Shown: piece by piece, positions 15,565 through 29,100 of the stretch
How the letters are laid out: the number at the start of each line of letters is the position of its first letter
Numbering within the stretch: position 1 is the first letter of the stretch
Assembly: GCA_029962745.1 (NCBI GenBank)
Contig: CM057154.1
Location: 14,131,763-14,195,762, forward strand
Length of the DNA stretch: 64,000 nt
Source of the DNA: Echinometra lucunter
Taxonomy: Eukaryota; Echinodermata; Echinoidea; Camarodonta; Echinometridae
Direction: 5' to 3'
Position numbers and translations under genes: made by a program
Notes under the pieces: model-generated
Database searches by the model: none
Told to the model about the DNA's origin: nothing
The model's input: only the letters and a program-made list of their open reading frames with translations

Positions 15565-15956
15565 GCCGACAGCAATCGCGAATTTGTCAATTGGGAATGG
15601 TACCTCTACCCCAGTTTTACATTATGGGTGTAAGTCTCTGTCAGTCCTGTACCTAGGATTGTTACTGTGGTTCAACTTTGGAAATAGTAGACCTTTTTGA
15701 GGAAGTGACAATTGCGAGCGAGAAGCGAGAGCCGAAATTTTGGTTTACAATAACCTGAAGGCAGAGCAATTTCGCCTCTCATTTATTTTGAACTCATTCT
15801 AAAACTGATGATAACCTCATCAACTTCCCCCTATATGCGAGCGCAAAGCGTGGGCGGAAAAATCCCCATAAAATGAATCATACTTCTTTGTAATCCTTTC
15901 TTATAACTCTCAAGATGAAAGCATGCGAGCGTGGAGCGCAAGTGGAAATTTTCATT

Positions 15957-16068
15957 TTCTTCTTCTTCTTCTTCTTCTTCTTCTTCTTCTTCTTCTTCTT
16001 CTTCTTCTTCTTCTTCATCTTCTTCTTCTTTTTCTTCTTTTTTTTTATTACTTTTTTTTCTTCTTTTC
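15957..16068. repeat. (TTC)n microsatellite
   Basis: A pure TTC array followed by a T-rich tract. The poly-Ser, poly-Phe, poly-Leu and poly-Lys frames seen here are artefacts of the repeat. Confidence 0.95.
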
Positions 16069-16184
16069 GTTTCTTTTCTCTCTCTTTTGGGTGGGGGCGG
16101 TCGCTTCGTCCCCCCTGGATCCGCCTATGTATATCCACCCATCCTACCCCCGGGATTTACGCCAATGCCCGAATGCACAGGATC

Positions 16185-16977
16185 CCAGGCCTGCATTTTT
16201 CCTTTTTGTCTAGGGGAAGGGGGCAAATGTAACTTTCGCAATTTTCCTAATTATTGTTAATGATTCTCATGCATGGGGGATACCTGCTGGGTATAGGGAT
16301 ATTATTTTCATGAATTTGTATGACGCAAACAGGGTGTGTTCCTATTTGGATTTCACGAAATGACTATTGTCAAATACGCTGGATCCACTAATAAATTTTG
16401 TCATTCAAGTTCTGCATACAATGGAAGAAGAAGTAAAAACAGATCTGTAGGCCGACCTGTAAGGCCGGTGATACACACAAACCCTGAAGTAAACCCCGAT
16501 CGCATGACAATAGGTGAAATACGTCAGCAAAAAATAATAACTATAATACTCGCAACCATGCGTAGCAGACGACCATTGTTGTTGACTGATCGAGAAAAGC
16601 ACGACGTATCTGTATCTGTATCTGTATTGGTTGCGTCGGTATACTCAGGATTCCTGTATTCCACCAACGTTTTATGTCGTATGGTCATATGTGCTATGGT
16701 AAGACGTGACCGATCTTCGTACGTAAAGACTTCCCCTCAAGGATTACATGCACGACACGTCTGAATTCAAAGTAGAGAATTTTTAGACATATTATGAATC
16801 GTTTGAGCAAATAATCTTTCAAGATCGTTTTACTGTTTACCACACTTCCTAATCATCGGTCTCAAGCTATAGCCTAAATATCTTCTGCGGTTCGAGTCGT
16901 CACCCAAGACGAGAGTCGCTGGTGAATTCGAACTTTTTTACTTTGAAGAATCATTTTGTTGAATCACAGTAGTTTGA
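16185..16977. other. Upstream flank of the MMP gene
   Basis: About 0.8 kb of sequence with no repeat family recognised, directly 5' of the first MMP exon, so it probably holds its promoter and 5' UTR. No clear TATA box is seen. A 142-codon open frame (16336-16764) shows no domain and is not called as a gene. Confidence 0.4.
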
Positions 16978-17136
16978 ATGGGCTTGAACTGGTTGACAAT
17001 GGAAAAGGTGCCTGTTCTTTGTGTTCGGCACTGTGCTAACAATGGCCTCCATATTGCTGTATTGACAATCATTTTTGTAACCTGCATTTCAGTTTGCAGC
17101 GTCGAATCTGCTTCCATCTCTCGGCAGGAAGTCAAT
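16978..17136 (+). CDS. MMP exon 1: signal peptide and propeptide start
   Basis: 53 codons, with an in-frame TGA immediately before the ATG. It has a short charged N-terminus, then LHIAVLTIIFVTCISVCS, then SISRQEVN, and ends in phase 0 at a GTAAGT donor. EVN joins directly to HYLEDYGYL of exon 2, as expected for an MMP propeptide. Met8 (16999) is an alternative start giving a more usual signal-peptide length. Confidence 0.85.
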
Positions 17137-20100
17137 GTAAGTCACTTATAACTTCTATCATGTATATTAGACTTGCAGTCTTGAATATGGAACAAATATG
17201 ATTTTTGTAATGTATATTTTCTAAGTGCTCCAGCTATTGTGCATGAATATGGACTGCAGAATTCAGATTGTTTCAAAACTAATAGTTATCAGCGAAAAAT
17301 AAATAATATTAAATTATGACTAGATTTGCACTTCATACCATTCATTATCAGCCAGCCCAAAATAGAAAGTAAAACGGTACACATTATCACAGTATGCACT
17401 ATGTAACGGAGCTTCTCTTCCCTGAATAATATATTGTATAATATAAGTGTTTTGAAAACACAAAACTACACAAAGTTCGGATGTCATCTCTTATAGGGCC
17501 CTAAATTCGAAGGAGATTTTCTGCTATTAAAAGCTTTAGTTCGAGAGTATGGAAATATGCTGTAATAAAGTTGTTATCAGAAATCCACTGTAAAATTATC
17601 CCAAAAGATGAAAAAGTTAGCAATAATAATAATATTGTAGGGACTGAAAAATCTTGAAATCGGTATCTCACTGACGCTGTACAAGTTTGTTGTATTGTAA
17701 TGAGCTTAACAGGGGCGCCATACTCTATAGCTGTAATGCTTACCAGAGAACTCTATTTTCCAGAGTACAATGTATTATGATGAAATACTTGTAATTACAG
17801 TTTCCTTCATAATCATAGGCGTATTTTTTTAAAAAACGTGCACACGTTAGTATCAGTAATGCCTATAGCATTTTCATTTATTCGATGTACGATAAAATAG
17901 CAATGTAGATAAATGCCTTGCTCAAGGGCATAAGTGCTTTACCGCGGGGATCGAACCCCCGACTTTCGTGTCTCCAGTCAAGCGCCTTAGACCACTAGAT
18001 CACGGCACTTTTTTTTTAAACACGTGCACACGTTGGTATCAATATTGCCTATAGCACTTTCATTTATTTGATGTACGATAAAAGAGCAATGTACATAAAA
18101 TGCCTTGCTCAAGGGCATAAGTGCCGTACCGCGGGGATCGAACCCCCGACTTTCGCGTCTCCAGTCAAGCGCCTTAGACCATTCGACCACGGCACCTCCA
18201 CTATAGGTATAGGAACCGGGGCGAACCTCCCCCCCCCCCCCCCCTTCGGTCAAAAATGTGTGGGGGCGGGAATATCCTTCCTTCTTCCCACCTCCACTTT
18301 TCATGGCTGAAAAGAGGGTAGAGAAGGGAAAAGTAAAAAAAAAAAAAAAGAAAAGGAGGGAGAGGAAAGAAGAAAAGGAAAAAAAAAAAGAGAAAGGAAA
18401 GGAAAAGAAAAGAAAAGAAGGAAAGAAAAAGAGAAATGGGGAGGAAAGAAGAGGAAATGAAAAGAAGGAACATGGGATAACCTAGAAGCGCTCGCTCGCA
18501 TTTAAGAATCTTAACCAATGCCTGTTATTTTGAAAATTGCTATTCTTATGAAAGGAATTTGGTGTGTCCTTTGCTAATGTTATACTATTCTTCTACTCAT
18601 AGAATGTTAGTAATATAACTGTAAGGAATCGAGCGGCAAGTTGACCTAAAAGAAATTAATTTTTAGGAGATAACGGCCCATTACAATCATATCCACTATC
18701 ATGACTATGAGAACGGAAGATGCCGATAAAATGCACGTCATGGTTACTCAAAGCATGAGAATGGAGTAACAATACACTACAACCTTTTATCAGTATACAA
18801 AATTCTTATTTTTTTTTTCTTGTCGCTCGCTTGCTGCGCTCGTTCATAAAATCTAGAAACATGATGGTTTCGGGCAGCAAGCACTCTTATTCCAGCAGCG
18901 AAATGCCCGGATATCATAATATTTGGGCAGCGATGTGACTGAATCTTCTCGAATTCTACAGGAAGATGTACACCATAAAAATCATCGAGTGTAATTTGGT
19001 GACGAATCTACGTTAAGAAAATAACTTTTTTCGGTCATTTGCTTAGCTCGCTAGTAGAGTAAGGACGGTTTCGGACGGCAAGCAAGGTGCCCAGATAGAA
19101 TCATGTTCAGAAGATTTTTCCTCGCTTGCTGCGCTCGCTCGTATGATATTGAGATAGAGGGTGGTTTGGGAAAGAAAACAAACTCGGCAAGCGGGGTGAA
19201 CAAATATATAATTCCTAAATTATACAAATAATAATGAAGTATAATTAGAATTCTATTTAATAATAAGAAGTACAAGTCGAAGAGGTTAGCATATCCCAGG
19301 TGTTCAGGCAGTGGAATCACACAAAGGAATTCAAAGTAATTTAAAATTCAAATGAGGTATTGGCCGAACCCCTATAAAAGGCCGGCGTCTCGAGTGGTAT
19401 TCATCTTTCAAAGTGAAAATATAAATAGAAAAGGAGAAATGAAAATAAATTCTTGTCAAAAGGAATCATTTTGTGTTGTTTGAAAGAATTATCATTCATT
19501 GTATTTCACACTTGATTCTTTCATAGTAAACCGTCAATCAATGTGTTGTTCAAAACCTTGAAGGGAAACGAAATGTACAAAGTACATTGCGGACGTTTTA
19601 TTCAATTGAATTCTCTGAAAACAGTTGTTTGCAAACAATATAAAAGAATACTGCACATTTCCCCTGGAGGAAATATGAGAAGACACAAAAGCAACCGTTT
19701 GTCAGCTTCTGTGAATCAGGGAGGGAAAACCGAAACAATGTGAGAAGATAATAAAGGGCGGGACCTCTTCGACTTGTACTTCTTATTATTAAATAGAATT
19801 CTAATTATACTTCATTATTATTTGTATAATTTAGGAATTCTATTACATAACACTCGTACAAGTCTTCAGAGGTTAGCATCTTCAAAGCAGCCAATCACAG
19901 AAGATGACGCATTTCCATACATGGAAAACTTGATTGCCCTTTTAAAACTATGAACATGATGAAGTTCATCTGATTCATTTTAATCATAATGATAAGTGTC
20001 AAGATCATTCCTTTCATTTGTTTAACTCTATACATGTTCAATTAATTTAGGAGAAATAATTACAATTGTTCTTTTGATATTTTCTTTATATTCTGCTTTC

Positions 20101-23100
20101 TTCAGTACAGTACTGATACTGCATTTATAGATATCACTTAAGCACATTAGCTATTTTTCAGTTTCACTGTACAATGGTCAAGGAGAACGTTAATTATGTA
20201 TTCAATTTGATAATGTGCACTGATGCGAGAAGTATGCTCAAAGAGTTTAACAACTTAGTAGATTCATTGTTGATTACTTTTGACAAGTAATGAGAATATA
20301 CATCACAATAGATATAAGGTAATTCGTATTTGGCGTTTCTTATCATTTTGATTCCCGCAAATACATGCCGTTGAGTTCAATTAACGAAACAAAAGGGTGA
20401 TATGGAATGTATTCGTTTGACGCCTACATTCTTATTCCAAAGTAATAATCTCCATTCACATCAAATATTGATGACAGCTTTCGCAAAACAAAATTGTGAT
20501 TTTGTGATATCAATTTTATCGTATAATTACGATTGACCAAATCATATTCATAAATTAATTTTCCTTATGCAGTTTTTAATGAAGAAATTTTGTTGCGAAC
20601 ATCTGAAATCTTGGTTCATTCATGTCTGAAAATGTATTTAATGACTACCTTCAAATCAAAGACTGCACAGATGGTCTGCAAAACGAAAGATACAAACATC
20701 TATGTTTGTCATTAAGATCTCCTTTCAGTGGAATATGAGATAAATTTCTAAGAATACTCTCATATCATAGACAAGCGAGACTGCTTTATTTGTTCAAGCA
20801 AAGAAAGGCCCCTGAATCAAGGCAACTTAAAGTACCGACGTTTTTTAAAACAAAAAGGGTGAACTAGGAATGTCTAGAGCAGGAAATACTGCCGTATCAT
20901 TATCCGACAGATAAGATGAGTGGTCTTTTTTAAAATTTATTTATCAGTGGGGCTCAAAATGAGCAAAGTAGAATTCATTGTAACTTTCGGCACTTGGGTT
21001 TAAGTGCTTTTGTTTAAGCTCCTTTTGGTATTTTGTGATTATTTTGATACAGTATCACTGTACACGAATATTTTGCTTGCACAAATCATAATTCAAATGA
21101 TTATTTTTCTTGCTGTAAAATATTTTCACAGACGAACAAGAGAATGATGAATATATAACATTTAAAGTGTGTCGGAAGCAAGGAAAATTGTTGAAAATAA
21201 GCAAGTTTCTTGCACCAACTGGTCTTGTCAGCAATTAGTTTTTGGACAGAGTCCATCTGAATTTATGAAACGGATTGACGGCTTTGACGCACATGGTCAT
21301 TTCAGTCTGATATGTGTTGAGAACACAAAGAAGACTCTCCACAATAAAAGAGTAACCCGTCAGTCATTCTTGAGTGATGTCATAAGATTTATACTGTATT
21401 GTATTGCGCCATGTATATCGCATCAAAAACATTCCAAGGCGCATGATGAAACTGACTAAAAGAGAAAGAATGACCGTTTTCAAGTTTGATTTCAAACAAT
21501 CCAAAGTTTCTACCGAACTGATATTAAGAGGAAATATGTTCCGGAAAAACGAGGCAGCAATGCAATGAATCATCTCGTTGCAAAAGATAAGCTATTTCTT
21601 TCATCTGTTCATCTCGATGCAAAAACATACCGTATGTACAATAAACCATGATCAACAGATCAAACAATAGCTGATTAAAATCATCATCATGTTGTTATTG
21701 TTGTTGCTGCTGTTGTTTACAAGCAGAAAACATTCAAACACTGTGAAAGCGTATAATTTTCCTTTCGAGTCCAACGATATCATTCTTTCACACAAAATTG
21801 CCAAATGTCAGACTTAGCGTGTGATCATTATCGAGTCAAAATGTTAATCATTGTGGTTATCATTCAGTGAGCAGTTAATATTTGCAAAATTATACGAACG
21901 GATCGCTGTACCCACTCAAATTATGTGATGAATGGATATCATCAGTGGGTAACGTTATAACATAAACTACACTCTGCAAGCTAAGCAGCAGTAGTGTATT
22001 TGTACCACCAATAATAAGACAAACTTAACTTGCTTGGAAACCATTCATGTATAATTGGCTGGAGCAAGTCTCTCTGTGATAAAATGAAATGAAAGACGTC
22101 AAAATATGCCTAAAGAGGTCAAGTACCTTGCATTAAAATCAAGGGTATACAAATTCAAGTATTCTCCCTTTGTTTGATAATGCATTGGAGACAGTGGCGA
22201 AATTAAAAGCCACGAGCTCTGGATAATTGTTTTGAGTACCATAGACGCAGGTCGCACACAGAACAAGCATTCAACATGTTTGAGATTCTTTTTAAAATGA
22301 TGCAAGTGTTCGAAAATTTTCTTTCGCTCATGAATAGAACACGACAAAGGTATTCCGAACATGCTTAAGAGAAACAGTTGTGAATGGACGATATAAGCAT
22401 TCTTACGATCTCGAAATTTCAGTGTTTGGTTCAGTGAAATTAGAATAGTACAGTGCATGGTTGCACTTTCCAAACCATATTATGACAGAATGCATGTCAT
22501 TGTATTGATTTTTAGTGAGTTAACCAACAAGGGCTTTTTTGTTGCTTAGGATATTAGCCAATCCTTTTCAATGCTGCAGTGCAGGTGATAACACATTCAA
22601 GATGTTATCTCGGATGAATTATTTGAGGGAATATCAAAGGTATGCCCTTTCATGGATGTTGCTTTAAAAATGGACACCACATCACCGTAGCCAACGAGAA
22701 TTAAGCGTTGAACGCGGTAGTATATTGGCAACTTGAAGAAGGACTTATTTACTTTCTAAGAATCACGGCATTGAAAAGCTTACATCTCAAAGCTTCATAA
22801 TGTTAAGTAATACATCTCTTGAAGTAATCAGAACTTTATAAATCTGAAAGGTTTAATAAATATGAGTTTACGTTTTCTTCTCAGTTTTTTTCTCTTTAAT
22901 TTGGAGTGGCTCCATGAACAGTACAATGGTCTGCCTCTGCTGTGCGTCATAATATGTCTTGAATAATATTCATGACAGTAGATTCAATTAAGACTATTGA
23001 GCCATAGCTCATAATCATGCCTATTTCTCCAAAGGAGAATATAATTGCAGATCACAAAGTCTCCCTTTAAAAGTTTTAGACTTATATGTGAGCAAATCCA

Positions 23101-26100
23101 AAGGTTGTGTTGGTGGTCCATCTAAGAGAATCTTCCTCAGTCATTACACCATGTGCGAAAACAAGGTTTTTCATGACAAAGAAACAGGAATATAGCTAGC
23201 TTTTTTGGTAGCATGGAGATCCGTGCGTTTGAATATTGCATATCGACTCTCTACATTGACTATTTTGGTTTACTATTTGACGGTGTACGTTCTTTATCAT
23301 GAATAGCGAATCTTTGTCACATACACATTAATTGTACGAGTCACGCATGTACATCTGTGATTATTGTATTTCACTGGCTAGGATTTTCACCGTCTTTGAC
23401 GTGGCTGCAAATCCCGTATTGAGGATTCAAATTGGACTTTGGAAAGGTCCCATCATTTCTCTGGTATGATTCCCCGATACTTTGTAACTGCAGAATTGCT
23501 CGATGTGCAAAACATAAATGCAAGCACCGAGAAGTTCACGAAGAGTACATGGCCTTCATTTGATTGAAGCTTAATTCAATTCTCGTATAGTTTCCCTGAA
23601 AGGAAAGGAGTGGAAAACTGGAACATTTTAATGAGCTGTTGCTCATATTCATTACCCCTTTTCAGTTAGGGCGTTTGTTTGTTTGGTTGGTTTTTAATTG
23701 TTGGGCCATGCATACGAGCATACGTGGATATCCAGGCCAGTTCACACTTTCCTTTGAGTAGAAAGCATCAATTCGCTTTAACCGCACTTTCGGTCAATTA
23801 TACCAATAAGTTTGATGAACTGGCATTTTTTTTTTTTTAAACCATTTTTACAGTGTACAGCCATGTATACTGTAGTGGTCTATTTCATCTATGATGAAAA
23901 AGTAGGGAATCTGAAAAACAAATCAGAAGAGAAGAATCGGATACCGATCCCAAAACTCAGTCGCCAGGTTGACATAAGGTCCACATAGAAAGGTTGTGGA
24001 AGGAGTTCAGTGGAGGGAATGTCACTTTGCTTGCATGTAAATCCAGCCTTTTACACAATTCTGGAATAAATGGAACGGGGCTTCGCCCACGTTCATGCTG
24101 AGCCATGTCGCCAAGATATGCAAGGCAACACCAGCAAACTTTTTCTGAAGTACGTCCAGCATCAGGCCTACCCATGGAGGTGCGAGTGTTGCAAGTCTCT
24201 ATACGACCAGCATGCCGAGCATGTCTGGATGTATTGGAACAGGGCCGCGCCCAGTCCATAAGCCGAGTCACAAAGACAAGGCAAGTTGAGCTGCTGTTCT
24301 CTAGCCACCATTGTGACTATACCTACCTGGGGAGAACAGCCCACTGGCTCCAGCTCGTTGAATTGTAGAAGATACATCTGGTCTGGTCTGTCCGTCACTG
24401 CCATCACACAAGGAAAAGATGAATACCACTCGAGACGCCGGCCTTTTATAGGGGTTCGGCCAATACCTCATTTGAATTTTAAATTACTTTGAATTCCTTT
24501 GTGTGATTCCACTGCCTGAACACCTGGGATATGCTAACCTCTGAAGACTTGTACGAGTGTTATGTAATAGAATTTAGATATCTTATATGCCCATCAGATG
24601 ACGAAATATCACTTCTACCATGAAAAGGAGTATTATTTTTCCTCGCTACGCTCGCTCGTATAATTTTTAGGTACAGTATAGCCTTTAGCCAAGGCACTTG
24701 GCGCTGTTATTTCCCTAAACGCGCCTGAATACATAGACTAATCGAACGACAACTGTGATGCGTGGCCGGAGGTTCGTCAGCTCGCGGCTCGGTCCACTGA
24801 TCACTGCCATAAATTCACACTGTTTAGTCTATTTTTCAAACCCTGCTTGGCAGACAAGCAGCGCGAGGCCTTGCCCAAAGGCTAGGTACAGGATGGTTTC
24901 GGAAAGCATACAAATTTGGCGAGTGAGGTGACCGATTATACATATGTTTCTAAATATCTTATAGGCTATAGCGTATTTTGATGAAAAAACAACACTTTTA
25001 CAGTCAAAGGAATGTGTTTGTAGATTAGAGAATGCGGCATAACTGTCGGAAAATTTGGGGTCACCATCGAAAAGTTTGTCGGCGAATTGTCTTTTTACCC
25101 CTCCCCCCCCCCCCTATACAAACCATCCTAGCGACGCCCCTCACCTCGACGGCAAGGGACTTCGTGCTTCGTACTCGTGATGAGCTAGCGCCCAAATAGA
25201 AATTTTCAGGGTGTGTGCTTCAGACCCCCTCCCCACTTAAAAAAAGGTTCCTACGTGTATGTTCATAATGACCTTTCAGTTGTTGCTGTTGGATTCCTCC
25301 ATGAAAGTTCAGGCAGTTGCAAATTTGTCCCACAAAAGTCATGTAGAAATCGAGTAATTCGAGTTCGTAAGTCGACGCTCATCATGCTCATCGGCCTCCG
25401 TTTTTGGATTTCCAATCCACTTGTATACTGCAGTGTTTTGGTACATAAATCAACTGTGAAATATTGTCCCACTTGATTATGCTTTTCCTCGAAAATTTAA
25501 TTTAAATCCATCACCGGTGCCGATGGTGGATGTGTTGTTGCTTTTGTTGTTGTTGTTGTTGTTTATTGTTTGTTTTTGTTTGGTTGGTTTTTTTATATCA
25601 AATAACGACAAAAAAAATACTTTGCTTAATCCGGGGCCATGTACCTTTGCTGCCGGGGAAATAGTAAAAATGCGACATGGCCCTTGTAAACAAAATATGG
25701 TATCCATGGTAATTTCGTCAAATTACTATCAAATCATGGCATTTCGATGGTACTTTCATGGTACTTTCACGGTTTCGATGGTAATTTCGTCAAAATACCA
25801 TAGGTACCATGGTACTTTATTTCGCAGGGGGTCCCCTCCCCCAGGGGAGACAAAAGAAAAGAAAATAAAAGAATGAGAGAAAAAGACATGACCAAGAAAG
25901 TCAGTGGGATATCCAACCTAATCAAATGCAACGAAACATTTGACTCTCATACTCATTCGAAATATTTCAAGTAAACATCTAAAATATCACTTTTTGTGTA
26001 TTGTTAATATTTGAAGTCATACTCTTAGGATGCAAGTGAAAATGAACTATGCAAGACAAAACAAAACCTCAAGGACTGTGGATGATCTCGAAAGAAAAAC

Positions 26101-29100
26101 TGAAGAGAACTCGTCTTGGGAGTTGGACAGACGACAGAAGATTGCATTCACAATCTGTTGTGCTTATTGACACTTTTTCAGCTTTTTGTAAATCTCGGTG
26201 GTTTTGCTTTGAATTTTCGTTTCGTCAATCCTTGTTCCATTCACCCTGATTTACTGAATTAAAAAAAAATGTTTAAAAATGACACTTTTATGTGGTTTAT
26301 GAAAAGTTACAACTCGTAAGAGAATAAGGTTTTCACAGTGTAAAGTTGAAGGATGTCAAATTTAGTTGTACTGGGTTTTGAGAATTTCCGTTTGTTTTTA
26401 AAATAATGATCTGAATATTTAATCAGATATTCACTTCTTGAAAAAATGAGGCCCCGAATTCTGCAATGCACGATTGCAGTTGCCAGACTCTGAACTCATT
26501 ACTGACACACATACAGTCAAGCGATTACATTGACCTGTCACAAATCACTTTATATTTGCATGTTTTTATTGTTCTGTCGGGCAAACCATAATGTTAACCT
26601 AACCTGCATATTATGCTATTTGTATTCTGACAATTGAAGTACAATAGTTTAGAACAGGTGGATGCAATATGGTGCGTTATTATTAGACATGTGAAAATGA
26701 GTGATGTATTAAGTTATGTACTGCATTTTTTTAAATGGCGTATTCAAACCCGGATCTATTCAATCTTGCAAGTGCCATTGCAGGAGTTCCAAACAATGGC
26801 AAGTCACACACCGCATCTTGATCTCTTACAAACAACATAATTTGCACAAAATGCTGGAAAGTTGCCAATGCTAAAGAAAACAGAAAAGGTTATGAAGAAT
26901 GGGGATATTATTTGAAGGAAATATTGCAATCTCAGTGTTTATAAAGGTACTTTCTCAAGTCTTTTCCTCGAGTCGGTTGTGCAAGCTTGTTGGTGTTATT
27001 CCACTAAACAAGGTCAAAGAAGCAGTAACAAGTCATCATTTACTTGACCCGCACCTGTGTTTTTCTTAACACCTTTTCATTTGCGAAACCTAGAGCCCAC
27101 AATATGAGTGACTTTGTCCAACTGATCGAAACAGAACCGGGGTAGTACCTGAAGGAGGAATGCGGATGGTTTCATATTATTTTGATATGTTACAGGAAGA
27201 TGATGTAGTTGTCTCGGAAGGAATGAACTGATATTATTATTATGCTTCATTGCAAAACATATTACTCAATAATTTGCAGTCTTACGAAGTGGGAAGTAGA
27301 ATCTAAGAAATCGAGTGTCCCCTTTTAGAGGGGAAAATTGAAAAGAATTGGGGTGGGGGGGCTGAAAAATCCTCTCCCCAGTGAGAGTGAGAGGGTCCTG
27401 GTACGAGATGAGTCGTTTTATCGGAATATCACACAATTATGCATGTCATAAAAAATTGTAACCGATATGAAGAGGAAACGTAAATGTTATTGGATATTCA
27501 AACTGGATGAGTACCGTCAGCCATTCCAATGGGGTGGCTAATATTAGGAATGTGATGTTCGTTGGATGATTTCTTATATTATGCAATTATTCAATCCAAA
27601 AGATTTATACAAGATGGAAAGTAAGATTTGAACTACAAATGGGCATTATAGGTTTTCCCGCCCACTTTCGTCAACTTTTTATTCAATTAAAAAAAAGTGT
27701 TTTCAGTTTCATCCCGGGTGCTGTGGAATGTGCGAATGCTCGTTTCAATTTCGTCTTTGTTTAATCAACTTTGAAACATTGTCATTTAATTTCGTGCTTT
27801 GTCACCCGTTTTCGTCAATAGACCTGTTTAATCATGTATTCAAATTTTTGCAAGTTTCTCTCCAGAACCCTTCGTTACCAACAATTAAATTCACCCGTTA
27901 CGCATAATGGCATCTGAATAGATAGAATCCAGTTTGCATATACATTAGTTGTTGCTATGTCGGGCAAGCCCCTGGCAAGCTTCTGAGTTGTCAAGGGAAA
28001 CTATTGTTCAACAAGTGTGCATAAAATTAGTAAGCAGGTCTACTGCATTTCAAATTCGTTGGTCGCAGTAGCTGTCTGAGCACGAGACAGCACAATCAAT
28101 TTCGTCTATTCGTCAAAGTTTCACTAAAAATCGTCTTCGACATGTACGGCCTACTGACGGAAAACGAACATGTGACAATGACACACTGCGGGCGGGTGAG
28201 TGTATAGTACGAAACTACTTTTAATAATAGCATAATGGAATCATTTCTGTCTTTCATAGGAAAGAAGTAAAAATCATATTTTGTCACGAGAGAGTAAAAA
28301 TAGAATAAAGGCCCGATTTACTTTCTATATTAAAATGTCCATACCACTTGACAATTTGAATGACAAAAATTAATGCTGAATTTGTTTGAAATGAAAGAAT
28401 GACGAATTTGATCCTAGCAATGGCGACGATTTCATGTAACGAGTTGGGGGGGGGGGGGGGAGAAACATCGAAGGTCAACGCCGAAAATCTGTTTCGAGAA
28501 GTGGAAGGGGGATGATCGTTATTAAACGAGCGAGCGAAGCGAGCGAACTAAAAATAACAGCAAAACATAATGAAAGAAGCCTCATTTTGCCATTTTGCCC
28601 TAGGCGTATACTGTATTTAAGTGGTTGGCCTAAATTTGGTCACCTGACTAAAAAAAGAAACATAAAAAAATTAAGCTTCAAAAATCGAGAGGGGGGGGGG
28701 GGACGATCCCCCAGAAAAAAAAAATCGACGGGGGACACGACCCCCGTCCCCCGTCATAGGCGGCGGATCGCCGCCTATGGATCGTAGCATTCCGTACTTG
28801 CTTAACGGCAAAGACGAATTTCAGTGAATGTCACAATTGACGAATTTGAATGCTGAATTTCAACATTTTATTGACGAAAGAGGAATATGAATGACGAATT
28901 GACGAAGTTGAACTTCAGATTTGAACGCAGTAAGCTTCTCAGGACGAAATTGAATGAAGAGGTGAAAAAGCGGGCGGGAAAACTTATAGGCCTACTACAG
29001 AAAATTAATCGACAGATATTTCTGAGATATCGAGATCCCAATATTCGATGTCGCATCGAAACACGCATTAGCTGAATTAAAAGGTCATAAACTCGTCTAT

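Larger units (their letters stand above)
19216..19840. mobile_element. Inverted-repeat element A with internal TATA promoter
   Basis: The 75-bp arms 19216-19291 and 19766-19840 are essentially exact inverted copies. Between them lie a TATA box (19373-19380), an initiator-like GGTATTCATC, a short basic open frame and an AATAAA (19750-19755). The 19281-19408 block is shared, inverted, with 24415-24543. It is inserted, with element B, in a CGCTCG repeat unit. The superfamily is not recognised. Confidence 0.75.
19838..24576. mobile_element. Inverted-repeat element B, 4.7 kb, related to element A
   Basis: The left end ATTCTATTACATAACACTCG (19838) is the inverse of the right end near 24557-24576; the match runs about 43 bp through GAGGTTAGCAT. 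It shares this terminal module and the TATA block with element A. The interior has only short frames (21169-21459, 22099-22473, 23957-24271) with no recognised transposase, polymerase or capsid, so it looks non-autonomous or decayed. Confidence 0.6.

Noticed and set aside
15878..16260. Open frames rich in Lys, Phe, Leu or Ser on both strands
   Set aside because: They are translations of the (TTC)n array in every frame.
16336..16764. 142-codon open frame upstream of the MMP
   Set aside because: No domain, no splice context; composition (VSVSVSV) reflects a local TCTGTA repeat. Probably MMP 5' flank.
19216..24576. Integrated linear virus with inverted ends and inward promoters
   Set aside because: The layout recalls ambisense small DNA viruses, but no replication or capsid reading frame is recognisable and the frames are short, so only the repeat structure is reported.
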